A stretch of 17,495 bases of DNA. Source: an uncultured delta proteobacterium (GTDB lineage: Bacteria; Myxococcota_A; Bradymonadia; REDH01). Shown here piece by piece: positions 1 through 7,973 of this stretch. The notes beneath the pieces are model-generated. The model saw nothing but the letters and a program-made list of their open reading frames with translations, had not been told where the DNA came from and made no database searches. Numbering within the stretch: the stretch's first letter is position 1; each line of letters opens with the position of its first letter. The position numbers were made by a program, and so were the translations under genes. The stretch is taken from the NCBI GenBank assembly GCA_903873545.1, contig CAIQPA010000426.1, positions 1-17,495 of the forward strand, read 5' to 3'.

Positions 1-2
1 AC

Positions 3-800
3 CACTACCTGGCCACCTCCTACCGCTACCTCGGCTGGAATGCCGACGGGAAGTTCTTCGGCGACCGCCGCGTCCGCCTCGCAATGACCCACGCCTTCAA
101 CCGCGAGCTGATGCTCAAGCAGAACATGCAGGGCCTCGGCCGGCTGCTCAGCGGTCCCTTCTACATCGCCGGCCCCGACTACGACCAGACGATTGCGCCC
201 TGGCCGTTCGACCTCAAGCGGGCTGCAGCGCTGCTCGACGAGGCTGGCTGGCGCGACACCGACCGCAACGGCATCCGCGAGAAGGTCATCGACGGCAAGA
301 CTGTCGAGTTCAACTTCGGCATGCTGACCTACGGCTACCGGCCCGAGTTCATCGCCGCGATGGAGGCCTTCCGGAACGACCTCCGCACCATCGGCGTCAT
401 CATGACGATTGAGCCTGCGGAGTGGGCGATTCTGGTCCGCCGCATGGAGCAGAAGGACTTTGAGGCCTACACGGGCGGCTGGCAGCTTGGCTGGGACACC
501 GACCTCTACCAGATCTGGCACTCCAGCCAGGCCGACGTTCCCAAGAGCAGCAACCGGGTTGGCTTCCGCAATGCCGAGGCCGACAAGATCATCGAGGGTG
601 TGCGGTCGGAGTTCGACCCTGCCAAGCGCAAGGAGCTCTTCTCGCGCTTCCACAAGCTGGTGCACGAGGAGCAGCCCTACACCTTCTGGTTCGGCGGGGA
701 CGAGATTGGCGCCTGGCGCAACCGGATCGAGAATGTCTCCTTCTCGGTTGTGCGTCCCTACACATGGACGACCAACTGGTTCGTCAAGGATGCGAAGTAG
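3..800 (+). CDS. Peptide/dipeptide ABC transporter solute-binding protein (SBP_bac_5 family), 5'-truncated
   Basis: This is the C-terminal part (265 codons) of an extracytoplasmic solute-binding protein that would deliver peptides, or a similar ligand, to the permease encoded just downstream. The reading frame is open from base 3, so the true start and signal peptide lie outside the window. Near the 5' end, FGDRRVRLAMTHAFNREL is typical of the SBP_bac_5 region where the 'R-x-A-h-x-x-A-h-D-R' segment lies. It is followed by a GPFYIAGP stretch and by an 'AAALLDEAGW(R)D-x-D-R-N-G' block, which is very characteristic of DppA/OppA relatives. The rest (residues about 100-265) matches the family's C-terminal lobe in composition and ends in a Trp/Tyr-rich tail. 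The stop lies 22 bp before the first permease gene, and all five transporter genes run in the same direction. Substrate specificity cannot be read from this fragment. Oligopeptide, dipeptide, nickel and glutathione binders all share the fold. Confidence 0.93.
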   Translation, partial: HYLATSYRYLGWNADGKFFGDRRVRLAMTHAFNRELMLKQNMQGLGRLLSGPFYIAGPDYDQTIAPWPFDLKRAAALLDEAGWRDTDRNGIREKVIDGKTVEFNFGMLTYGYRPEFIAAMEAFRNDLRTIGVIMTIEPAEWAILVRRMEQKDFEAYTGGWQLGWDTDLYQIWHSSQADVPKSSNRVGFRNAEADKIIEGVRSEFDPAKRKELFSRFHKLVHEEQPYTFWFGGDEIGAWRNRIENVSFSVVRPYTWTTNWFVKDAK

Positions 801-822
801 TTCGCAGGGGTAGGCAGGCACC

Positions 823-2604
823 GTGGCACGCTACATTCTCAAGAGGATCCTGCTGATGATCCCGACCATGGTGATGATTGCGATCGTCATCTTCGGCATC
901 ATCAACCTCGCCCCGGGCAACCCGGGACAGGCGACGAACGCATCGGGCAGTGAGCGGGCGGATCAGAACGCCAACTCGCGCGAAGGCTTCCGGCTCTTCA
1001 AGGAGCACTACAACCTCGACAAGCCCATCCTCCTCAACTTCCGCTACCGGTTGGAGCGCGCCGATGTGGAGCGCCACCTGCATGTCATCGCCAGCAACAT
1101 GGCGACGCCGATTGCCGGTGAGCGTGAGGCGCTCGCAGTCGGCTCAACCGCGGCCTCGGTCATCAGCAACATCGCCAACGCCGACGTCACCGCGCTCCGT
1201 GCGGAGCTGACGAAGCCCGGTCTCGACGCAGCCGCCAAAGAGGCGCTGACCGACAAACTCCTTGCGATGGAGGTCATCGAACTCGACCCCATCCGTCCGC
1301 CGAAGCCGGCAGCCAAAGAGGTCTTTGCTGCCGAAGAGGAGGTAGAGAACTGGGGCCTGACCATCGTCCCCTTCCTCATCCAGATTGCGCAGGGCTACCT
1401 CCGGCTCGAGCCCGCAGACGGCACTGGCGACGGACTCAGCCTCTCCGCCTCAGACCTGAAAGTAGCCCCCGACCTGTCGAAGCCGCTGGCACCGCTCGAA
1501 CATGCGGGCAAGCAGTGGATCATCAACCGCACCATCACCGAGAAGGTGCGGTTCTTGGCCGTACAGCGGCTGTCGGTGAATGCGCGGCGCTCGATTGTGG
1601 TGCACGATGGCGAGCAGGCGACCGCCGAAGCAAAGGCGGCCAACCGTGATGTGCTCACGGAGAACGCCGAGATCTCGCAATGGACCTACGCACTCGACGC
1701 GTCACCGGCCGACAAGGCTGCGACCATCGCCAAGTGGACCACCTGGTTCACCAAGGCAGCGCCCCGCTTCGAGCGGACGCCCATGGGTACGGTGGTGAGC
1801 GTCTTCACCGAGACCCGGTTCTACAAGTACATGGGCAACTTGATCGTGCTCGACCTCGGCACCTCGACCCGGTTCAAGCGGCCGGTCTGGGATGTGATCC
1901 AGGAGCACTGGCGCTACTCCATCTTCCTCTCGCTGGCCTCGCTCTTTCTGGCCTACTTCATCTCGGTGCCGCTCGGCGTGCTTGCAGCGGTGCGGCACAA
2001 CCAGTTCGCAGATCGCGGCGTCGGCCTTGGCCTCTTCGTGCTCTACAGCCTGCCCAGCTTCTTCGCTGCGACGCTGATGCAGACCTACCTGACCGACGCG
2101 AACAAGAGCATCTTCTCCTGGTTCCCCGTCTCCGGCTTCCAGTCGGGCGATCCCAACATGCAGACGACGATGCAGATGTTGGGCGACATGACCTGGCACA
2201 TGATCCTCCCGCTGGTCTGCCTCACCTACGGTGGCTTGGCGGCCATCAGCCGCTACGCCCGTACCGGTCTGCTCGATGTCATCCGCAGCGATTATGTCAG
2301 AACGGCCCGTGCGAAGGGGCTCCCTGAGTGGATCGTCATCATGAAACATGCGGTCCGAAACGGGCTTATCCCCATCCTCACGCTGCTGGGTTTCACCCTG
2401 CCCGCGCTCATTGGCGGCTCCATCATCATCGAGCACATCTTTGCCATCGACGGCATGGGCAAGCTGATGATCACAGCCATCCAGTTCCGCGACTACAACG
2501 TCATCATGGGCGAGCTGCTCATTGCCTCGGTGCTGACCCTGCTCGGCATCCTTCTCTCCGACATCTCCTATGCGCTGGTCGACCCGCGCATCAGCCTGGA
2601 GTGA
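823..2604 (+). CDS. Peptide ABC transporter permease, OppB/DppB type, with a large first-loop insertion
   Basis: This is one of two inner-membrane permease subunits of the importer. The 593-residue product starts at GTG 823, preceded by purine-rich AGGGG at 806-810. Its ends are standard for OppB/DppB: an N-terminal helix (residues about 9-30) ending in LAPGNPG, then an 'EHYNLDKP' segment (61-68), and from about residue 335 the usual 'GNL-x-x-L-D-L-G-T-S' lead-in followed by the BPD_transp_1 core with several membrane helices. The EAA loop that docks on the ATPases is at about 486-505 (DYVRTARAKGL). Family members are usually near 310-340 residues. The excess is about 260 residues between 75 and 335, rich in charged residues and Ala. 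By OppB topology this lies on the periplasmic side between helices 1 and 2, although a short hydrophobic stretch near 178-192 could touch the membrane. The next gene begins 4 bp after the stop. The function of the inserted part is unknown. Confidence 0.93.
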   Translation: MARYILKRILLMIPTMVMIAIVIFGIINLAPGNPGQATNASGSERADQNANSREGFRLFKEHYNLDKPILLNFRYRLERADVERHLHVIASNMATPIAGEREALAVGSTAASVISNIANADVTALRAELTKPGLDAAAKEALTDKLLAMEVIELDPIRPPKPAAKEVFAAEEEVENWGLTIVPFLIQIAQGYLRLEPADGTGDGLSLSASDLKVAPDLSKPLAPLEHAGKQWIINRTITEKVRFLAVQRLSVNARRSIVVHDGEQATAEAKAANRDVLTENAEISQWTYALDASPADKAATIAKWTTWFTKAAPRFERTPMGTVVSVFTETRFYKYMGNLIVLDLGTSTRFKRPVWDVIQEHWRYSIFLSLASLFLAYFISVPLGVLAAVRHNQFADRGVGLGLFVLYSLPSFFAATLMQTYLTDANKSIFSWFPVSGFQSGDPNMQTTMQMLGDMTWHMILPLVCLTYGGLAAISRYARTGLLDVIRSDYVRTARAKGLPEWIVIMKHAVRNGLIPILTLLGFTLPALIGGSIIIEHIFAIDGMGKLMITAIQFRDYNVIMGELLIASVLTLLGILLSDISYALVDPRISLE

Positions 2605-2606
2605 GG
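2598..2606 (+). promoter_or_regulatory. Ribosome binding site fixing the start of the second permease
   Basis: GGAG at 2598-2601, followed by GAGG at 2603-2606, overlaps the stop of the preceding gene. It lies 7 nt (from GGAG) upstream of ATG 2609. An in-frame ATG at 2570 lies inside the upstream gene with no comparable purine tract, so 2609 is the preferred start. Confidence 0.7.
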
Positions 2607-2608
2607 CC

Positions 2609-3819
2609 ATGACCACGCAGGTACCCACCACCGCGGTCGCCGAGCCGCCCTCCTACTGGTCGATTGTCTGGGGACAGTTCCGCAAGAACATCACGGGCGT
2701 GGTCGCGGTCTACATCATCATCGCGCTGCTCGTGCTGGCGGTGATCGCCCCGCTCATTGCCTCGAAGGTGCCGCTCATCTGGGTCTCAGAGAGCGGCAAA
2801 CTCTCCTTCCCACTTGTTCATGCGCTGCTGTTCAACCGGAACATCTACGAGAACGGCGTCGACCTCTTCTTCAACCTCTTCCTGCTCGCCGCGCCCTTCC
2901 TCTGGCTGTCCAACCGACTCTTTGTCCGGTCCATCAAGGGGTATGAGGTAACTCGGCGTCGGGCAGCCGAGACCAACTTCCAGTTGGGGCTTGCCGCCCT
3001 GTTGTTGGTGGTCTTCGCGGGCCTACTGGCCATCGACCCCCGCTCGCCGACGCTCGATTATCGGCTGTTGGCCGACACTTCGCAGCAGTTCTACCTCTTC
3101 CCGCCCCTGCGGATTCAGTTCGATGACACGCTCTACGGGGCAGAGGGGCCCGGCATCCGCCACCTGCTCGGCCAGGACGGCGCCGGCCGCGACATCTTCG
3201 TCCGGCTCCTCTTCGGCACCCGCGTCTCGCTGGCGGTCGGCGTTATCGCTGTCTCCATTTATGTGACCATCGGTACCATCCTTGGCGCAGTCGCGGGCTT
3301 CTTCGGTGGCGCTTGGGACCTGATTGTGTCGCGGCTCATCGAGCTGCTGCTCTGCTTCCCCAGCTTCTTCCTCATCCTGACCTTTATCGGCTTCCTCGAG
3401 CAGCCCTCCATCTTCTGGGTCATGGTCATCATCGGCTTCACGGGTTGGACAGGCCCGGCTCGTCTGGTACGCGCCGAATTCCTCCGGCTGCGGAACCTCG
3501 ACTTTGTGACGGCGGCTCGCGCGGCAGGCCTCACCGACACCCGCATCATCTTCCGTCATGTGCTGCCCAACGCGCTCGGACCGATTCTGGTCACAGCCAC
3601 GTTCGGCGTTGCCTCGTCGGTTATCGTCGAGTCTTCGCTCTCCTTCCTGGGCTTCGGTGACCCGACGCTCCCCTCGTGGGGGCGCATTCTCGCCTACGGC
3701 CGCGACACGAGCGACGAGGCCATGATGCTCATCGCCGGCGTGGCCATCTTTGTAACCGTCTCGGCCTTCAACCTCGCGGGCGAAGGCCTCCGCGACGCGC
3801 TCGACCCAAGGCTTCGCAA

Positions 3820-3823
<4 letters not shown>
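2609..3823 (+). CDS. Peptide ABC transporter permease, OppC/DppC type, with two extra predicted membrane helices
   Basis: This is the second permease subunit, expected to pair with the product of the preceding gene. It is 404 residues long, against about 280-310 for most OppC/DppC proteins. The N-terminal part has the family's cytoplasmic lead 'W-x-x-F-R-K-N' (21-26) and a first helix (about 30-52). The hallmark motif before the core, normally 'GTD-x-x-G-R-D', is here GQDGAGRD (188-195). BPD_transp_1 then runs to the end, with the EAA-type loop near 297-311 (DFVTAARAAGL) and the conserved 'ESSLSFLGFG' plus 'PSWG' block (341-358). Between helix 1 and GQD lie about 100 extra residues with two hydrophobic stretches (about 84-106 and 124-142), which suggests two added helices. 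Start ATG 2609 is chosen from its ribosome binding site. The stop overlaps the next gene's GTG by 4 bases (GTGA), so translation is probably coupled. Confidence 0.93.
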
Positions 3824-4913
<1,090 letters not shown>

Positions 4914-4917
<4 letters not shown>

Positions 4918-6041
4918 GTTTCACACCCTCGCACGGCACCACCACCCAGCTGCCGCAACGGCCTGAGCCGCTTGTCCGGGTGACGGGCCTCAAGAAGTAC
5001 TTCCCCATTCAGAAGGGGCTGCTGGGCCGCACGGTTGGCCAGGTAAAGGCGGTGGACGATGTCTCGTTCGACATCTTCCCTGGCGAGACGCTCGGCATGG
5101 TTGGCGAGTCGGGGTGCGGCAAGACGACGATTGGCCGCACGCTGCTCCGCCTGGTCGAGCCCACCTCGGGGTCGGCGCTCTTCAAGGGGCGCGACCTGTT
5201 CCAACTCTCTCCCTCGGAGCTACGCGCCGAGCGGCGCAACATGCAGATTGTCTTTCAGGACCCCTATTCGAGCCTCAATCCGCGCATGACGATCGAGAGC
5301 ATCGTGGGCGAGGCGATGCGCATTCATGGCGTCGCGACGGCCGCCAATGTGCGCGAAGAGGTGATGGGGCTGCTCGAGAAGGTGGGCCTGCAGCGGAGCT
5401 ATGTCTCGCGCTACCCGCACGAGTTCTCGGGTGGTCAGCGGCAGCGCATCGGCATCGCTCGGGCCATCTCGCTCAAGCCCGAGTTCATCGTCTGCGACGA
5501 GGCGGTCTCGGCGCTCGACGTCTCGGTGCAGGCGCAGGTCATCAACCTGCTGCTCGACCTGCAGGACGAGTTCAAACTCTCCTACCTCTTCATCGCCCAC
5601 GACCTGAGTGTGGTCCGCCACATCTCCAACCGGATCGCGGTCATGTACCTCGGTCAGCTGGTCGAACTCGCAGAGACCGACGAGCTATTCAAGCATCCGG
5701 CCCATCCCTACACGCAGGCGCTGCTGTCGGCGATTCCGGAGCCGGACACCACGCAGCGGCGTGAGCGGATTCTGCTCAAGGGCGATGTGCCGAGCCCCAT
5801 CAACCCGCCCTCAGGCTGCCGGTTTCATACGCGCTGCCCTGCGGCCTACGGCAGATGCCGGACCGAGGCGCCCGCGCTTACCGAGGTGGGTGCCGGCCAC
5901 TTTGTCTCTTGCCACCTCTACACGGAGAGCGCCCGCTCGGGCCTCATCATCAGCCAGTCACAGCCGCAGGTTGCATCTCAGGTTCGCAGCGGTGCGACGA
6001 CGGTAACGACCGGGCGCGACCGGGCCGCCGCGTCAGAATGA
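4914..6041 (+). CDS. Peptide ABC transporter ATP-binding protein, OppF/DppF type
   Basis: This is the second ATPase subunit, expected to form a heterodimer with the product of the overlapping upstream gene. In the 375-residue protein I see the 'KKYFPI-x-K-G' N-terminal segment (27-36) typical of OppF, Walker A GESGCGKT (64-71), Q-loop Gln115 in VFQDPYSSLNPRM, signature FSGGQRQRI (171-179), Walker B Asp195-Glu196 in CDEAVSALD, and switch His229 in IAHDLSVV. The C-terminal specificity domain again carries the cysteine set GCRFHTRCP (C302, C308, C315, C333). The last 35 or so residues are a Ser/Gln/Thr-rich tail with no family match. The ATG overlaps the upstream stop (ATGA). This is the last gene of the importer operon. 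No rho-independent terminator is visible in the 98 bp that follow, so some readthrough into the FHA cassette is possible. Confidence 0.95.
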
Positions 6042-6111
6042 ACACCGTCTGCGCCGCCGCTCTTGACCGTTCGCCCTGTTCGGTTCAGAGTCGCAAACAC
6101 GCTTGAGACAA

Positions 6112-6134
6112 CGCGAATCCGGAAGGGACTCGCG
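6112..6134 (+). promoter_or_regulatory. Imperfect inverted repeat covering the likely RBS of the FHA/CpaF-like gene
   Basis: CGCGA (6112-6116) pairs with TCGCG (6130-6134), and TCC (6118-6120) pairs with GGA (6126-6128). One A.C mismatch separates the two helices, and the loop is GGAAG (6121-6125). The purine run GGAAGGGA, the only good Shine-Dalgarno-like sequence for ATG 6140, sits in the loop and 3' arm. In RNA this hairpin could mask the ribosome binding site. No T-run follows, so it does not look like a terminator. No regulator or ligand is evident. Confidence 0.4.
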
Positions 6135-6139
6135 CTCTT

Positions 6140-7969
6140 ATGCCTCTCAAAGGTCTGGTCACCATGTACAGCATCACGGTCACAGAACGCGGCAAGCAGC
6201 CGGAGCGCATCGAACTCGACAAGCCCGAGATTGTTCTGGGTCGCGCCTACGGTAACGACATCATTCTTGCTCGGTCGAGCGTCTCCAAGCGGCATGTACG
6301 CATCGTGGTGACCGAGGATCGCTTCGTGGTCCACGACCTGCAGAGCACCAACGGGACATCGGTCTCCGGGAACAAGATCAGCGCACCCACCGAGGTGAAG
6401 TCGGGCGACACAATCGTGGTTGGGGATTTCCGGGTTCTCCTCAAGCATGAGGGTGCCGGCGTGCCGCGACCGAGCGTGAGCGAGTATGTGATTGGGCCAC
6501 CGATCAGCCCGTCGGGCAACATGCCGTCTCTGACCGGCTCGCATGCGCAGGTGATGCCGCGCGATATCGAGACAGGCTCCCACCTGCCCGCGACAGGATT
6601 TGGCAAGGAGGCGACAAGCACACGCGTCACCTCGGTTCATTCGGCGCTTGCCGAGGGACTCACCGTAGGCGTGCCGTCGTTTTCGGCTGCAGGCAAACTC
6701 GCGCCCGCATCGCCGAGCAGCAGCGCCTCGGTGGAGGGCGAGCGCCTTGCGGCAGAGGCTCCGAGCCGGCGCGCGCGCATCCGCATCGAACGCCAGCCCG
6801 CGGTCTTCGGCCCGCTGCGTCGCCCGGAGGGAGCAGCCTTTGCGGAGGTCTTCGCCGCCGCGCTCAACGGTGCGTTGCTCCGTGTGAGTCTGGCCGATCT
6901 TCCGCTGGCCTACCCGACCCGCCAGGAAGATGTGCTCCGGTTTTCTCCGCTGGTCGCCAAGGCGGTGGATCTCGCGACGCCCGCCGACTTTGACGGCGAC
7001 GAGCGTGCGGCCCTCGCGCCGCTCCTGCTGGCAGAGCTCCTGGGGCTCGGTCCGCTGGAGCTTCTGCTGAGCACCACGGAGGCCACAGAGGTGCATCTGC
7101 AGGCCACGGGGGAGATCTTCGAGCGCCAGGCCAACAACCGGCTGCAGCGGGCTGAGGTCGGATTCGGCCGTCAAGAGACCGCGCTGCTCGCCTTCCGGAG
7201 GCTCGCCATCGCGGCCCAAGTGGGCTCTGGCGGGTCTGCCCGCATCCTGCTCGATGGCTTCCCAACGGTTGTTGTGAACGGCGCGAAGAGCGCCGAGGGT
7301 GGCGCCGCCTCGATCATGCGCGCGCCGAGCAGCATCGGTGATGTTCGCGCGACCTTCCGCGCAGGGGACCCCGAGGCGATCCTCTCCTGGCTGCAGGGAG
7401 CGCTGCGGCTCCGGGCCAACGTGGTTGTCTCGTCGCCCAACCGCTCGCTTGCGACCTCCTTTATTCATGGCCTGCTGGCCGACAGCAGCGACCGAATCGT
7501 GATTGTCGAGGAGGTCCCTTCCACCACGCTGCGCGGCTTCAACGTGCTCCGTTTGGAAAACAACACCAACTCGCTGAACTCAGACCTGCAGCGCGCCTTC
7601 ATGCTGCGGCCCGACTATGCGATTATCGACCCGCTCGTGGAGAAGGATGTCGCCATCTGGCTCGCCGGTCCGACGGGGCATGCGGTGAGCTCGCTGGTTG
7701 CCGTGGCCGCGCGCTCGAGCGCCGACGCCATCTCTTCGCTTGCCTTTGCTGCGGCAGAACATTGCGCTGCAGAGTCGGCGGCGGTGCACGACCGGCTCGC
7801 TGCCCGCATCGACCTGCTCATCCATGTGGATGCAGATGCTGGCGGGCTGTTCGTCGTCAGCATGAGCGAACTCACCCTCGCTGCCCATCCGCGGTTCGCC
7901 CGCGAGCAGCTCTACGGCACCAACGGTGTCTGCAACCTTCGGCCGCTCCGCTTCCTGACCGAGAGCTGA
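6140..7969 (+). CDS. FHA domain fused to a degenerate CpaF/TadA-like secretion ATPase domain (predicted pseudo-ATPase)
   Basis: The product is a 609-residue cytoplasmic protein. Residues about 10-103 form a well-kept FHA domain (G34-R35, S49-K-R-H52, N71-G72), which should bind phosphothreonine peptides. A Ser/Thr/Pro-rich linker follows (about 105-225). Residues about 226-580 align by motif order with CpaF/TadA type II/IV secretion ATPases: LGLGPLELLL (301-310) for 'LGYGPLEPLL', DRIVIVEE (451-458) for the Asp-box region, and MLRPDYAII (488-496) for 'MRPD-x-I-h'. The nucleotide machinery is gone. The Walker A position (about 431-440) reads SSPNRSLATS with no GK[S/T]; the 'GEVRG' site is DPLVE; and the His-box 'TIHA' is VAVA. 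It is therefore probably a scaffold or regulator rather than a motor. ATG 6140 follows GGAAGGGA; ATG 6164 after AAAGG is an alternative start that keeps the FHA domain. The second FHA gene starts 4 bp after the stop. Confidence 0.8.
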   Translation: MPLKGLVTMYSITVTERGKQPERIELDKPEIVLGRAYGNDIILARSSVSKRHVRIVVTEDRFVVHDLQSTNGTSVSGNKISAPTEVKSGDTIVVGDFRVLLKHEGAGVPRPSVSEYVIGPPISPSGNMPSLTGSHAQVMPRDIETGSHLPATGFGKEATSTRVTSVHSALAEGLTVGVPSFSAAGKLAPASPSSSASVEGERLAAEAPSRRARIRIERQPAVFGPLRRPEGAAFAEVFAAALNGALLRVSLADLPLAYPTRQEDVLRFSPLVAKAVDLATPADFDGDERAALAPLLLAELLGLGPLELLLSTTEATEVHLQATGEIFERQANNRLQRAEVGFGRQETALLAFRRLAIAAQVGSGGSARILLDGFPTVVVNGAKSAEGGAASIMRAPSSIGDVRATFRAGDPEAILSWLQGALRLRANVVVSSPNRSLATSFIHGLLADSSDRIVIVEEVPSTTLRGFNVLRLENNTNSLNSDLQRAFMLRPDYAIIDPLVEKDVAIWLAGPTGHAVSSLVAVAARSSADAISSLAFAAAEHCAAESAAVHDRLAARIDLLIHVDADAGGLFVVSMSELTLAAHPRFAREQLYGTNGVCNLRPLRFLTES

Positions 7970-7973
7970 CAGG

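Noticed and set aside
6063..6091. A possible promoter TTGACC or terminator hairpin (ACCG/CGGT) just after the importer operon
   Set aside because: There is no acceptable -10 at normal spacing. The stem is about four base pairs without a T-run, which is too weak to call either feature.
5978..7468. A 496-codon minus-strand open frame opposite the FHA/CpaF-like gene
   Set aside because: The translation is Arg/His/Gly-rich with no recognisable domain, while the plus-strand frame has a clear FHA domain and secretion-ATPase landmarks.
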